Below are positions 20,022-27,876 of a stretch of 64,000 nt of DNA, in pieces; positions within the stretch are counted from its first letter, which is position 1, and every line of letters begins with the position of its first letter. The DNA lies in contig JBFWNT010000004.1 of NCBI GenBank assembly GCA_050250915.1, forward strand, positions 62,001 to 126,000, in the 5' to 3' direction. Origin of the DNA: Miltoncostaea sp050250915 (GTDB lineage: Bacteria; Actinomycetota; Thermoleophilia; Miltoncostaeales; Miltoncostaeaceae). The notes beneath the pieces are model-generated. The model was given only the letters and a program-made list of their open reading frames with translations, had not been told where the DNA came from and made no database searches. A program made the translations under genes and the position numbers.

Positions 20022-20938
20022 TGCCCGACGCCGCCGCCACGACGCCGCCGCCGGCGCCCCCGAAGGGCCCGCGCGAGGTGCTGGAGGAGATCCGCGCCGA
20101 GGTCGCCGCCGGCACGCCGCTGACCGGCGACATGCTCACGCGCTTCCACCGCGCCGTCCACGCGATCGACCCGGCGGCGACGGAGGACTCGCTGGCCGTC
20201 CTGCCCGGCAACCGCGGCGTGCACATCTACGACACGCTCGTGAGCTGGGCGCCGATGGTCGCCGGCGAGCAGGTCATCGACATCGGCTGCGGCTCCGGCG
20301 GCGCCACCCGGGCGGCGGCGCGGGCGGTGGGCCCCGAGGGGATGGTCGTGGGCATCGACCTCAGCAACGAGGCGATCACCGAGGCGCAGGCCCGCACCCC
20401 CGACGACCTCACGATCCTCTACCGCCGCGGCGACGCCCGGAACATGTCCACGGTCCCGGACCGCACCTTCGACTGCGCCGTCGCGAGCATGAGCCTCGAG
20501 CAGAACGAGGACCTGCGCCCGCTGATGACCGAGGTCTTCCGCGTGCTCCGCCCCGGCGGGCGCTTCGTCGCGAGCGTGACCGCGTTCGACCGTCTCCGGC
20601 CGATGGACGCCTCGTTCATGGGCGCCGTCCTTGCGGTGGTCGGCCGTCACGCGCCCGGCGCGCTGGCGGGCCGGGCGAGCCGCGCGAGCATCCCCCACGA
20701 GCCGCTCGACGCCCTCGCCTTCAAGGACGCGGGCCTGGCGACGGTGGAGGAGCAGGACGTCCAGCTGGCCGTGGTGATGGAGGACCTCGACGACGCCTGG
20801 CGGGTCTTCTCCCGCACGTACATCGCCCAGATCCTGGACGACGAGGGCCAGGAGGAGCTGCGGCGGATCCTGAAGCGCCGGATGCCGCACACGCTGTACC
20901 TGCCGCTGCGCTTCCTGCGCACGCGGCGCCCGGGCTAG
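20021..20938 (+). CDS. SAM-dependent class I methyltransferase
   Basis: 305 residues from ATG 20021 (TGATG junction with the oxidase gene). A Pro-rich start and a helical segment precede motif I VIDIGCGSGGATRAAARAVG, the acidic loop VVGIDLSNEAI, motif II RRGDARNMSTVPDRTFDCAVASMSLEQNEDL, and motif III VLRPGGRFVASVTAFD. This is the UbiE/phosphoethanolamine-methyltransferase-like layout with a ~100-residue helical C-terminal cap. The substrate is not evident. It ends the plus-strand run before the repeat complex. Confidence 0.9.
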   Translation: MPDAAATTPPPAPPKGPREVLEEIRAEVAAGTPLTGDMLTRFHRAVHAIDPAATEDSLAVLPGNRGVHIYDTLVSWAPMVAGEQVIDIGCGSGGATRAAARAVGPEGMVVGIDLSNEAITEAQARTPDDLTILYRRGDARNMSTVPDRTFDCAVASMSLEQNEDLRPLMTEVFRVLRPGGRFVASVTAFDRLRPMDASFMGAVLAVVGRHAPGALAGRASRASIPHEPLDALAFKDAGLATVEEQDVQLAVVMEDLDDAWRVFSRTYIAQILDDEGQEELRRILKRRMPHTLYLPLRFLRTRRPG

Positions 20939-20950
20939 ACCGGCAGCCCC

Positions 20951-21311
20951 TGCGCGACACCACCGACACCGGTGAGCCGCAAACGATAATTCCCGGCGGT
21001 CCAATGCGAGCGAAGCGAGCCGGAGGCCCCGCTAAAGAGGGCCGACTGACCGCCGGGTTAGGCCGCAACCTGCGCGACACCACCGATCCCGGCGAGCCGC
21101 ACACGCAAGTTCCCGGCGGTCCAATGCGAGCGAAGCGAGCCGGAGGCCCCGCTAAAGAGGGCCGACTGACCGCCGGGTTGGGCCACAACCATGCGCGACA
21201 CCACCGACCCCGGCGAGCCGCAAACGATAATTCCCGGCGGTCCAATGCGAGCGCTAGCGAGCCGGAGGCCCCGCTAAAGAGGGCCGACTGACCGCCGGGT
21301 TAGTCGCAACC
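20951..21311. repeat. Three direct copies of a 120-bp palindrome-bearing repeat
   Basis: Copies begin with TGCGCGACACCACCGA at 20951, 21071 and 21192. Each contains CCCGGCGGTC and GACCGCCGGG as 10-base inverted arms around a central GCGAGCGAAGCGAGC and GCTAAAGAGGGCC segment, so each copy can fold as a REP/BIME-like stem. Copies are about 90% alike by eye. The array follows the methyltransferase stop and contains no convincing gene. Confidence 0.9.
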
Positions 21312-21615
21312 GGCGCTCTCGAAAAACCCGGATCACGGGCGTTCCGAACCTCGGGCGTTCCGACGTGCGGGCGTTCCGAACCTCGGGCGCTCCGAACCTC
21401 GGGCGTTCCGAAGCCCCGAGCGTCCCGGAGTGCGGGCGCTCCGAATCACGGGCGTTCCGAAGTGCGGGCGTTCCGAACCTCGGGCGCTCCGAATCACGGG
21501 CGTTCCGAACCTCGGGCGTTCCGAAGCGAGGGCGTCCCGGAGTGCGGGCGTTCCGAAGCGCGGGCGGTCGGGGTGGTCGCGGTTCGGGGTTCTCGAGAGC
21601 GCCGGTTGCGACTAA
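21300..21615. repeat. 23-bp perfect inverted repeat bounding the minisatellite
   Basis: The left arm 21300-21322 (TTAGTCGCAACCGGCGCTCT and three more bases) is the exact reverse complement of 21593-21615. The arms sit at the inner ends of the flanking repeat copies and enclose the 16-bp array. Imperfect pairing continues outward into the flanking 120-bp repeats. Confidence 0.92.
21337..21561. repeat. 16-bp minisatellite, about 14 units
   Basis: Units of the form GGGCGTTCCGA + 5 variable bases repeat every 16 bp, with one 17-base step near 21417. The first ten bases are nearly constant (GGGCGYTCCG). The tails are drawn from a small set (AACCTC, AATCAC, ACGTGC, AAGTGC, AAGCGC and similar). The period is not a multiple of three, so open frames across it are accidental. 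Confidence 0.92.
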
Positions 21616-21886
21616 ACCCGCCGGGTAGCAAGCCCTCTTGAGCGGGGCTTGCGGCTCGCTGGCGCTCGCATTGACCCGGCGGGAATGTGCGTGTGCGGCT
21701 CACCGGGATCGGTGGTGTCGCGCAGGGTTGCGGCCAGACCCGCCGGGTCGCAAGCCCTCTTGGGCGGGGCTTGCGGCTCGCTGGCGCTCGCATTGACCCG
21801 GCGGGAATTCTCGTGTGCGGCTCGCGGGGATCGGTGGTGTCGCGCAGGGGCGTGCGGCTCGCTTCGCTCGCATCGACCCGGCGGGG
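21604..21886. repeat. Inverted copies of the 120-bp repeat (two full, one partial)
   Basis: Reverse-complement copies of the left repeats lie at 21604-21724 and 21726-21846, with a truncated third at ~21853-21886. They carry GCAAGCCCTCTTG, GGCTCGCTGGCGCTCGCAT and GACCCGGCGGG, then GATCGGTGGTGTCGCGCA, the mirror of the left copies' start. Together with the left array they make the whole 20951-21886 block a large mirrored structure between convergent genes. Confidence 0.88.
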
Positions 21887-21939
21887 TTTCACGTGGCGTG
21901 ACCGCGTGAGGCCTGATCCCGCACCAGGCCCGCGGGCGG

Positions 21940-22329
21940 CTAGACCTCCGGAACCGTCTTGAGGAAGTCGGCGGCGACCTCGTCGCAGCTGTCGGCGGCG
22001 CCGAGCCACTCACGCCCGTACTCGCGCATCGCGTCGACGATCGGCACGAGCGCCGTGCCCTTCTGGGTGAGGCGGTACTCCACGCGGGGCGGCATCTCGG
22101 CGAACTCGCGCCGGGCGATGATCCCCTCCTCCTCCAGCGCCCGCAGGCGCACGGAGAGGGTGCGCGGGCTGATGCCGCGCAGCGACCGCTGGAGCTCGCT
22201 GAAGCGTCGCGGGCCCTCGGCGAGGTCCCGGAGCATCAGGAGCGTCCACTTGCCGGCCACGACCTGGGCCGTCGCGAGGACGGGACAGACGGTGCCGGGA
22301 GCGGTCTGCACGGGAGCGGTGGTCCCCAT
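21940..22329 (-). CDS. HxlR-family winged-helix regulator
   Basis: 129 residues from ATG 22329 (an in-frame GTG at 22350 would add seven). The HxlR core is complete: CPVLATAQVVAGKWTLLMLR with the N-terminal Cys often used for redox sensing, RRFSELQRSLRGISPRTLSV as recognition region, LRALEEEGIIARREF, and VEYRLTQKGTALVPIVDAM. TACGAT (22341-22346 on this strand) lies eleven bases upstream, giving a very short or no leader. The gene is alone, with no divergent partner to suggest a target. Confidence 0.93.
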   Translation of the reverse strand: MGTTAPVQTAPGTVCPVLATAQVVAGKWTLLMLRDLAEGPRRFSELQRSLRGISPRTLSVRLRALEEEGIIARREFAEMPPRVEYRLTQKGTALVPIVDAMREYGREWLGAADSCDEVAADFLKTVPEV

Positions 22330-22401
22330 GATCGTCACAAATCGTACCACCGTGCGACGGGGTTCCCGAGGGACCCGTCACACATCGGTGTCAGGGGTAC
22401 G

Positions 22402-23568
22402 TCAGGCGTACTGCGTCGCGTCGCGGCGCGCGGCGCCGGCGTCGAGCATCAGCTTGAAGTCGTGCGGGCTGGAGGCGGCCTCCATCGCGGCGGCGAGCGG
22501 GACCCGCCCGGCGGTGACGTGGTCGAACAGGCTCTGGTCGAACGTCTGCATGCCGTAGAACTCGCCCTCGCGGATCACCTCGCTGAGGCGCCCGGTCTCG
22601 TCCGCGTTCAGGATCATGTCCCGCGCGCGGCCCGTGGTGATCATCACCTCGCAGGCCGGGACGCGGCCGCCGCCGTCGGCGGTCCGCACGAGCCGCTGGG
22701 AGATGACCCCGCGCAGCGTGCCGGCGAGCATCGCGCGCACCTGCTGCTGCTGGTGGAGCGGGAAGAAGCCGATGGCGCGGTTCACCGTCTCGGTGGCGTC
22801 CAGCGTGTGCATGGTGGACAGCACCAGGTGGCCGGTCTCGGCGGCGCTCAGGGCGGTCTCCATCGTGACCAGGTCCCGGATCTCGCCGATCATGATCACG
22901 TCGGGGTCCTGGCGCAGCACGCGACGCAGGGCGGTGGCGAACGAGCCGGTGTCGAGGCCCACCTCGCGCTGGTTGATCAGCGAGCCGCGGTCCACGTGGA
23001 GCATCTCGATCGGGTCCTCGATCGTGACCACGTGCTTGTGGGCGGTCCGGTTGATCCGGTCGATCATCGCCGCGAGCGTGGTGCTCTTGCCGGAGCCGGT
23101 CGTGCCCGTCACCAGGACGATCCCGCGCTCCTCGTCCGCCAGCTTCGCCACCGCGGGCGGCAGCTGGAGGTCCTCGACGCTCAGCACCTTGAAGGGCACC
23201 ACGCGCAGGACGATCGAGACGGAGCCGCGCTGGCGGAAGATGTTGACGCGGAAGCGGCCCAGGCCGTCGCGGGCGTGCGACAGGTCGGTCTCGCCCGTGG
23301 TCTCGAACTCCTCGCGCTTGGCCTCCTGGCCCGCGAGCAGCTCGCGGGCGAAGCGAAGCGTGTCCTCGGCGGCGAGCACCGCGGTGTCCGGCACCTGCTC
23401 GAGCTGGCCGTTGACGCGCACGATCGGGCGCGCCGGCACCTTGAGGTGCAGGTCGCTCGCCTTGCGCTCGACGGCGTGGGCGAGGAGCGCCCCGAGGTCG
23501 GGCGCGGTGGCGGGTCGTGCGGAGGCGTCGGCCACGAGATGTGTTTCGGCAATCGAGGGGCGTCTCAT
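22402..23568 (-). CDS. pilT: PilT-type twitching ATPase
   Basis: 388 residues from ATG 23568; an upstream in-frame extension to 23670 is unlikely. An N-terminal PAS-like domain (LLAHAVERKASDLHLKVPAR) is followed by the secretion-ATPase core: Walker A GTTGSGKSTTLAAMI, Asp box TIEDPIEML, Walker B DVIMIGEIRDL, and His box TGHLVLSTMHT. The C-terminal part has the retraction-motif-like AGTLRGVISQRLV. PilT hexamers power pilus retraction at the inner face of the membrane. No other pilus gene adjoins it. A flagellar-type promoter signature lies about 0.9 kb away, before rpoD. Confidence 0.93.
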   Translation of the reverse strand: MRRPSIAETHLVADASARPATAPDLGALLAHAVERKASDLHLKVPARPIVRVNGQLEQVPDTAVLAAEDTLRFARELLAGQEAKREEFETTGETDLSHARDGLGRFRVNIFRQRGSVSIVLRVVPFKVLSVEDLQLPPAVAKLADEERGIVLVTGTTGSGKSTTLAAMIDRINRTAHKHVVTIEDPIEMLHVDRGSLINQREVGLDTGSFATALRRVLRQDPDVIMIGEIRDLVTMETALSAAETGHLVLSTMHTLDATETVNRAIGFFPLHQQQQVRAMLAGTLRGVISQRLVRTADGGGRVPACEVMITTGRARDMILNADETGRLSEVIREGEFYGMQTFDQSLFDHVTAGRVPLAAAMEAASSPHDFKLMLDAGAARRDATQYA

Positions 23569-23651
23569 GAGCCCCCGCGGACGACCGTCCCCGCGCGACG
23601 GGACGCCGGGCCTTGGCGCCGGCCCCGGCGCCCTGCGAACGTCCACCCTGC

Positions 23652-24350
23652 GTGTCCGCCGCCCGATCACCCCGGCTCCGCCGCATCCTCGTCGTCCTCG
23701 GCGTCTGGGTCGTGGTCACGGGCGTCGCCATCGCCTGGGCCGCCGCGCTCGACGACCCGGTGGGCGCCGGCTCGCGCGACGAGGCCCAGCCGGCCGCCGT
23801 CGGGAAGATCGCCGACCCGGCCTCCACGGGCGCCGGCGACGTCTCCGCCCCGGAGGGCCTGCCGCCGCTCGCGCTCGTGGTCGACACGCCGCTGCCCGCC
23901 GACCTGGCCGGGCTCGACGCGCGGGACGCGGCCGTGCGGCTGCGCGACCGCGTCCTGGCGGGAGGGACGGCGGAGGAGTGGGTGCTGCTCGGCTCGCTCC
24001 TCCAGCAGCTGGGCCGCGGCCCGATGGCCGCCGGCGCCTATCGCGCGGCGCTCGAGCTGAAGCCGGACGACCTGGCCGCCCAGGTGGGCCTGGCGCTCGC
24101 CGAGGGGGCCACTGGGCCCAGCGGGGCGGAGCGCGCGGCGGCGGAGCTGCGCCGGCTGGCGGCGACGCACCCCGACAGCCAGCTCGTCGCGTTCAACCAG
24201 GGCTGGCTGGCCGCCTACCGGCGACAGGTGGCCCCGGCGCGCGCGGCGTGGCTGCGGACCGTCGCGCTGGATCCCGGCTCGCGCCTGGGCCAGACCGCCT
24301 CGACCCTCTTGGACGCTCTCGGAAACGGTCCCACCAGCCGAAACCCATAG
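23652..24350 (+). CDS. Membrane-anchored TPR-like protein
   Basis: 232 residues from GTG 23652; a TTG at 23613 is an alternative start. After a basic stretch, one hydrophobic helix (ILVVLGVWVVVTGVAIAWAA) acts as anchor. A linker and two or three TPR-like helical pairs follow: EEWVLLGSLLQQLGRGPMAA, AALELKPDDLAAQVGLALAE and AFNQGWLAAYRRQVAPARAA. It is divergent from pilT and close to it, so a role in pilus assembly is possible. No enzyme motif is visible. Confidence 0.75.
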   Translation: MSAARSPRLRRILVVLGVWVVVTGVAIAWAAALDDPVGAGSRDEAQPAAVGKIADPASTGAGDVSAPEGLPPLALVVDTPLPADLAGLDARDAAVRLRDRVLAGGTAEEWVLLGSLLQQLGRGPMAAGAYRAALELKPDDLAAQVGLALAEGATGPSGAERAAAELRRLAATHPDSQLVAFNQGWLAAYRRQVAPARAAWLRTVALDPGSRLGQTASTLLDALGNGPTSRNP

Positions 24351-24503
24351 AGGAACGTGCGTGAGAACTTCACCGGGCGGGCACGACTGCTTAACCCTCG
24401 CGTAATGCGGTGCTGGGAATATGCCCGCGGCCCGGCGGCAGGAAGCCGCCCGCAGGCCGAGAACGCGAGTCGTACCGACCCGGAATTTTTTTCGCGCAAG
24501 GGC

Positions 24504-24530
24504 TAAAGGTCAGGGGCATTCGTGCCGATA
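24504..24530 (+). promoter_or_regulatory. Sigma-28 (FliA/SigD/WhiG)-type promoter
   Basis: TAAA at 24504-24507 (within CTAAAGG), a 16-base spacer and GCCGATA at 24524-24530 match the FliA/SigD consensus TAAA-N15/16-GCCGATA(A/T) in every core position. Such an exact pair is unexpected by chance in DNA this rich in GC. It points downstream to the sigma factor gene. Confidence 0.7.
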
Positions 24531-24558
24531 GGGGTGAGCCCACCCCGCCGGAGACCTC

Positions 24559-24586
24559 TTGACTTCACGAAATGAAGCGGTACTTT
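24559..24586 (+). promoter_or_regulatory. Housekeeping promoter of rpoD
   Basis: TTGACT (24559-24564), 16 bases, TACTTT (24581-24586). The -35 box matches TTGACA in five of six positions. The predicted start is near 24593, giving a leader of about 80 bases with a good Shine-Dalgarno. Confidence 0.65.
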
Positions 24587-24672
24587 ATCGAACGGTTGTT
24601 CGTCCAGGGCACCGTTCGTGGGTTGCGTGCACGGGTACACGCACCTCGTTCGCGCCCAGCCGGAGGTGAAGC

Positions 24673-25758
24673 ATGACGGTGAGTGAGATGGTCGAGCTCG
24701 AGGAGGTCCAGGCGCTCCTGGCCCGGGGCCAGGAGCACGGGTTCCTCAGCATCGACGAGGTCGCGAAGTCGGTCGAGGGCGTGTCCCTCGACGAGGGTGC
24801 GGCGGAAGAGCTCTACAAGCACCTCGACGAGGTGGGCGTCGAGCTGGTCGAGGAGACCGAGGCGCGCGACCGCATGGCCGCGATCGCGGAGGCGGCCGAC
24901 CGCCCCCCGCGGAAGCTGAACCTCAAGGCGGACACGAGCACCGACGCGCTGCAGCTCTTCCTCAAGGACGTGGGCCGCGTTCCGCTGCTCACGGCCCGCG
25001 AGGAGGTCGAGCTGGCCAAGCTCATCGAGCTCGGCGACCTCCAGGCCAAGAAGAAGATGGTCGAGGCCAACCTGCGCCTCGTCGTCTCCATCGCGAAGAA
25101 TTACCGCAACCAGGGCCTCGCCTTCCTCGACCTGATCCAGGAGGGGACGCTCGGCCTGGTGCGCGCGGCGGAGAAGTTCGACTACCGCAAGGGCTTCAAG
25201 TTCTCGACGTACGCGACCTGGTGGATCCGCCAGGCGGTGGCCCGCGCCATCGCCGACAAGGGCCGCACGATCCGCATGCCGGTGCACGTCGTCGAGAAGC
25301 TGAACAAGATCAACCGCGCCGAGCGCAAGCTCGTCAGCGAGCTGGGCCGCGAGCCGTCGATCGCCGAGATCGCCGACTCCGTCAAGCTGCCCGAGTCCGA
25401 GGTGGAGTCGATCAAGCGCAGCGCCCAGACGCCGGTGTCGCTCGAGAAGCCGGTCGGCGACGACGAGGAGTCGGAGTTCGGCCAGTTCCTGGCGGACGAC
25501 AAGGCCATCGCGCCGGAGGCCGCGGCGGAGACCGTGCTCCGGAACGAGGCCCTGCGGGACGTCCTGAACTCGCTGAGCTACCGCGAGCGCCGCGTCCTCG
25601 AGCTCCGCTACGGGCTCGGCGGCGAGCACCCGCGCACCCTGGACGAGGTCGGGCGCACGTTCAACGTCACCCGCGAGCGCATCCGGCAGATCGAGAACCA
25701 GTCCCTCCAGAAGCTGGCCAGCCTCGCCGAGGCGCAGCGCCTGCGGGACGTCGCCTAG
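24673..25758 (+). CDS. rpoD: Primary RNA polymerase sigma factor (sigma-70, RpoD/SigA)
   Basis: 361 residues from ATG 24673, with GGAGGTG upstream. Region 1.1-like acidic N-terminus (LEEVQALLARGQEHGFLSID), region 1.2 DALQLFLKDVGRVPLLTARE, region 2 ANLRLVVSIAKNYRNQGLAF with FSTYATWWIRQAVARAIADK (2.3-2.4), region 3 RTIRMPVHVVEKLNKI, and region 4 LSYRERRVLELRYGLGG with VTRERIRQIENQSLQKL. All regions needed to read -10 and -35 boxes are present. It is shorter than E. coli RpoD because it lacks the non-conserved insert, as usual in actinobacteria. A strong terminator follows. Confidence 0.96.
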   Translation: MTVSEMVELEEVQALLARGQEHGFLSIDEVAKSVEGVSLDEGAAEELYKHLDEVGVELVEETEARDRMAAIAEAADRPPRKLNLKADTSTDALQLFLKDVGRVPLLTAREEVELAKLIELGDLQAKKKMVEANLRLVVSIAKNYRNQGLAFLDLIQEGTLGLVRAAEKFDYRKGFKFSTYATWWIRQAVARAIADKGRTIRMPVHVVEKLNKINRAERKLVSELGREPSIAEIADSVKLPESEVESIKRSAQTPVSLEKPVGDDEESEFGQFLADDKAIAPEAAAETVLRNEALRDVLNSLSYRERRVLELRYGLGGEHPRTLDEVGRTFNVTRERIRQIENQSLQKLASLAEAQRLRDVA

Positions 25759-25788
25759 CGCGAACCGCACCACCGGCTGAACGAACCG

Positions 25789-25814
25789 CGAAGGGCCCCG
25801 ACCGGGGCCCTTCG
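25789..25814 (+). terminator. Terminator after rpoD
   Basis: CGAAGGGCCCC (25789-25799) and GGGGCCCTTCG (25804-25814) form a perfect 11-pair stem with a GACC loop, 31 bases past the rpoD stop. The short run TCGTTC follows instead of a full U-tract. Confidence 0.88.
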
Positions 25815-25864
25815 TCGTTCCGGGGGTGCGCCGGGGGCCCCGCCCGGCATAGATTCGCCCAACC

Positions 25865-26854
25865 ATGCGCGGGTCCCGGATCGCCGTCGGGGCGTTCATC
25901 GCCCTCGGGCTCGCGGCCGCGACGCCGGCCGCGGGCACGGCCGCGCCCGAGCCGCCCAGCGTCGTGCTGGTGACGCACGACTGCGCGATGCGGGAGTTCA
26001 TCTGCCCGCCGTTCGCCCAGGCGGCACGGCGCACGGGCACGCGGGCGAGGATCGTGTCGCTCGATCCGCGCCAGGACGTGGCCGGGACGTTCGCGCTGCT
26101 CGCGCAGCAGGGGCACGACCTGGTGATCGGCGACCCGGAGATGTCCCCGGAGCTCGCGGCCGTGGCCGAGCGCTACCCACAGGCCCGCTTCGCGACGATC
26201 GACATCCCGCTCCGGGACGCCGTCCCACGCCCACCGAACGTCGCGATCGTCGAGATCCGCCCGCGCCAGGCGGCGTACCTGGCGGGGTGGCTCGCGGGCC
26301 GCATGGAGGGCCTCCGCCCCGGACCGGACGTGGTGGGCGCCGTCGGAGGGTTCCCGGTCCCGCCGGTGGACGACTTCATCGTGGCCTTCCGGGCCGGTGC
26401 GCTCCGGGCCGCCCCCGGCGTGCGCGTCCTGACCGACTACGCGCGGAGCTTCACCGACCCCACCGCCTGCGCGGTCGCCGCGGAGCGGCAGATCGCCGAG
26501 GGCGCCGGCGTGCTCCTCGACGTCGCGGGCGGCTGCGGGCCGGGCACGCTCGACGCCGCCCGCAGCGCGGGGGTCTGGGCGGTCGGCGTCGATCGTGAGC
26601 GTGCGGGGCTGGGCCCGCACATCCTCACCAGCGTCCTGAAGCGTTACGACCGCGCGTTCGCGATGCTCATGCGCCAGGCGCGCGCCAACCGCCTCCCGGC
26701 CGGGCGCGGGATCGCCATGGGCCTCCGCCGCGGGGGCACGGAGCTGGGGCGGATCTCGCCGCGGGTGCCGACCCGGGTGCGGCGGGAGCTCGCGGCCGTC
26801 CGGCGCGACCTCGTCGCCGGCCGGATCCGGGTGCCCGGCGCGGACGACGGATAG
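25865..26854 (+). CDS. Exported BMP-family (PnrA/BmpA-like) binding protein 1
   Basis: 329 residues from ATG 25865. TAGATT at 25850-25855 lies nine bases upstream, the leaderless pattern. A Sec signal peptide covers ~1-27 (no lipobox Cys). Then comes the two-lobed periplasmic-binding fold of basic membrane proteins: VVLVTHDCAMREFICPPFAQ, ALLAQQGHDLVIGDPEM, QAAYLAGWLAGRM, VVGAVGGFPVPPVDDFIVAF and GPHILTSVLKRYDRAF. BMP proteins usually bind nucleosides, but ligand residues cannot be read safely. No permease or ATPase gene is near. Its paralogue begins eight bases after its stop. Confidence 0.88.
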   Translation: MRGSRIAVGAFIALGLAAATPAAGTAAPEPPSVVLVTHDCAMREFICPPFAQAARRTGTRARIVSLDPRQDVAGTFALLAQQGHDLVIGDPEMSPELAAVAERYPQARFATIDIPLRDAVPRPPNVAIVEIRPRQAAYLAGWLAGRMEGLRPGPDVVGAVGGFPVPPVDDFIVAFRAGALRAAPGVRVLTDYARSFTDPTACAVAAERQIAEGAGVLLDVAGGCGPGTLDAARSAGVWAVGVDRERAGLGPHILTSVLKRYDRAFAMLMRQARANRLPAGRGIAMGLRRGGTELGRISPRVPTRVRRELAAVRRDLVAGRIRVPGADDG

Positions 26855-26862
26855 GGGCGCGC

Positions 26863-27876
26863 ATGCGGACCCCCCGCCGGCTCGCCATCGCTCTGCTCGC
26901 GGCCCTGGCCGCGGCGCTCGCCTGCACCGCGGCCGCGGCGCCCGGCCCGCGGGCCGCGCACGCCGACCCGCCTGACGTGGTGCTGGTCACGGGCGAGTGC
27001 GCGAGCGGCAACCTCCTCTGCGACGGGTTCATCCGCGCCGCGAAGCGCACGGGCGCCCACGCCCGGATCGTCTCGCCGGACGCGCGGGAGGACATCACCG
27101 GCACGCTCGCGCTGCTCGCGCGGCAGGGACACGACCTGGTGATGGTCGACCTCTTCCACGTGTCGGATCTGGCGCCGGTCGCGCGCCGCTTCCCCGACGC
27201 GCGGTTCGGCCTCCTCGACGCGCCGCTCGCGATCGTCGACGGCGCGCCCGGTAACGTCGCCGCCGTGGTCACCCGCCCGCACGAGGCCGCCTACCTGGCG
27301 GGCTGGCTGGCGGCCCGCCTGGAGCAGCGGCGCCGGGGGCCCGACGTCGTGGGGGTGGTGGGGGGCGAGTCCATCCCGCCGGTGCAGGATTTCGTCATCG
27401 GCTTCAGGGCGGGCGCCAAGGCGGCGACCCCCGGGGTCCGGGTCCTGACGGACTACTCGGACGACTTCACCGACCCGACGAAGTGCGCCGCACTCGCGCG
27501 GCGTCAGATCGCCCGCGGCGCCGGCACCGTCTTCGACGTCGCCGGCGGCTGCGGGCCCGGCACGCTGGCCGCCGCGAAGGCCGCGGGGATCTGGGCGATC
27601 GGGGTGGACGAGGACCGCTCGGGCCTGGGCCCCCACATCCTGACGAGCGTGGTGAAGCGCTACGACCGCGAGGTGGCGCTGATGATCCGCGGCGTGGCGA
27701 ATGGCGACCTGGAGTTCGGGAGGACGACCATCCTCGGCCTGCGGCTGGGCGGGGCGGAGCTGGGGCGCATCAGCCCGCGTGTGCCGGCGCCGGTGCTCGC
27801 CGATCTGGCCGCGGTGCGGCGGCGGATCGTCAGGGGGAGGATCCACGTCCCCGGCATCACGATCCCCCGCCCGTAG
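26863..27876 (+). CDS. Exported BMP-family binding protein 2
   Basis: 337 residues from ATG 26863. It is a tandem duplicate of the preceding gene, sharing blocks such as FTDPT..CA, LDVAGGCGPGTL / FDVAGGCGPGTL and ELGRISPRVP. The signal peptide is at ~1-35 and ends near AHA. As in copy 1 there is a paired Cys (ECASGNLLCDGF against DCAMREFICPPF) that could form a disulfide near the binding cleft. Its 3' end overlaps the convergent BTAD regulator by 20 bases. A sensing rather than transport role is suggested by the lack of transporter genes and by that neighbour. Confidence 0.88.
   Translation: MRTPRRLAIALLAALAAALACTAAAAPGPRAAHADPPDVVLVTGECASGNLLCDGFIRAAKRTGAHARIVSPDAREDITGTLALLARQGHDLVMVDLFHVSDLAPVARRFPDARFGLLDAPLAIVDGAPGNVAAVVTRPHEAAYLAGWLAARLEQRRRGPDVVGVVGGESIPPVQDFVIGFRAGAKAATPGVRVLTDYSDDFTDPTKCAALARRQIARGAGTVFDVAGGCGPGTLAAAKAAGIWAIGVDEDRSGLGPHILTSVVKRYDREVALMIRGVANGDLEFGRTTILGLRLGGAELGRISPRVPAPVLADLAAVRRRIVRGRIHVPGITIPRP

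Larger units (their letters stand above)
24351..24672 (+). other. 322-base leader/promoter region before the sigma factor
   Basis: No gene is seen. The region is richer in A/T than its surroundings, with TTTTTTT near 24486-24492. It holds two promoter-like elements on the plus strand, annotated separately: TAAA-N16-GCCGATA at 24504-24530 and TTGACT-N16-TACTTT at 24559-24586. A GGAGGTG Shine-Dalgarno lies just before the ATG at 24673. Two transcripts with leaders of roughly 135 and 80 bases are expected. Confidence 0.7.

Noticed and set aside
21337..21561. CRISPR array
   Set aside because: The unit is only 16 bp with no unique spacers of regular length, and no cas genes are present.
21365..21628. 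Repeat-containing proteins encoded by the minisatellite
   Set aside because: The 16-bp period is not a multiple of three, and the frames have no plausible start signals.
24481..24545. Riboswitch (GEMM/c-di-GMP-like) before rpoD
   Set aside because: CTAAAGG and GCCGATAGG superficially recall riboswitch joints, but the expected paired helices are absent and the spacing fits a sigma-28 promoter.
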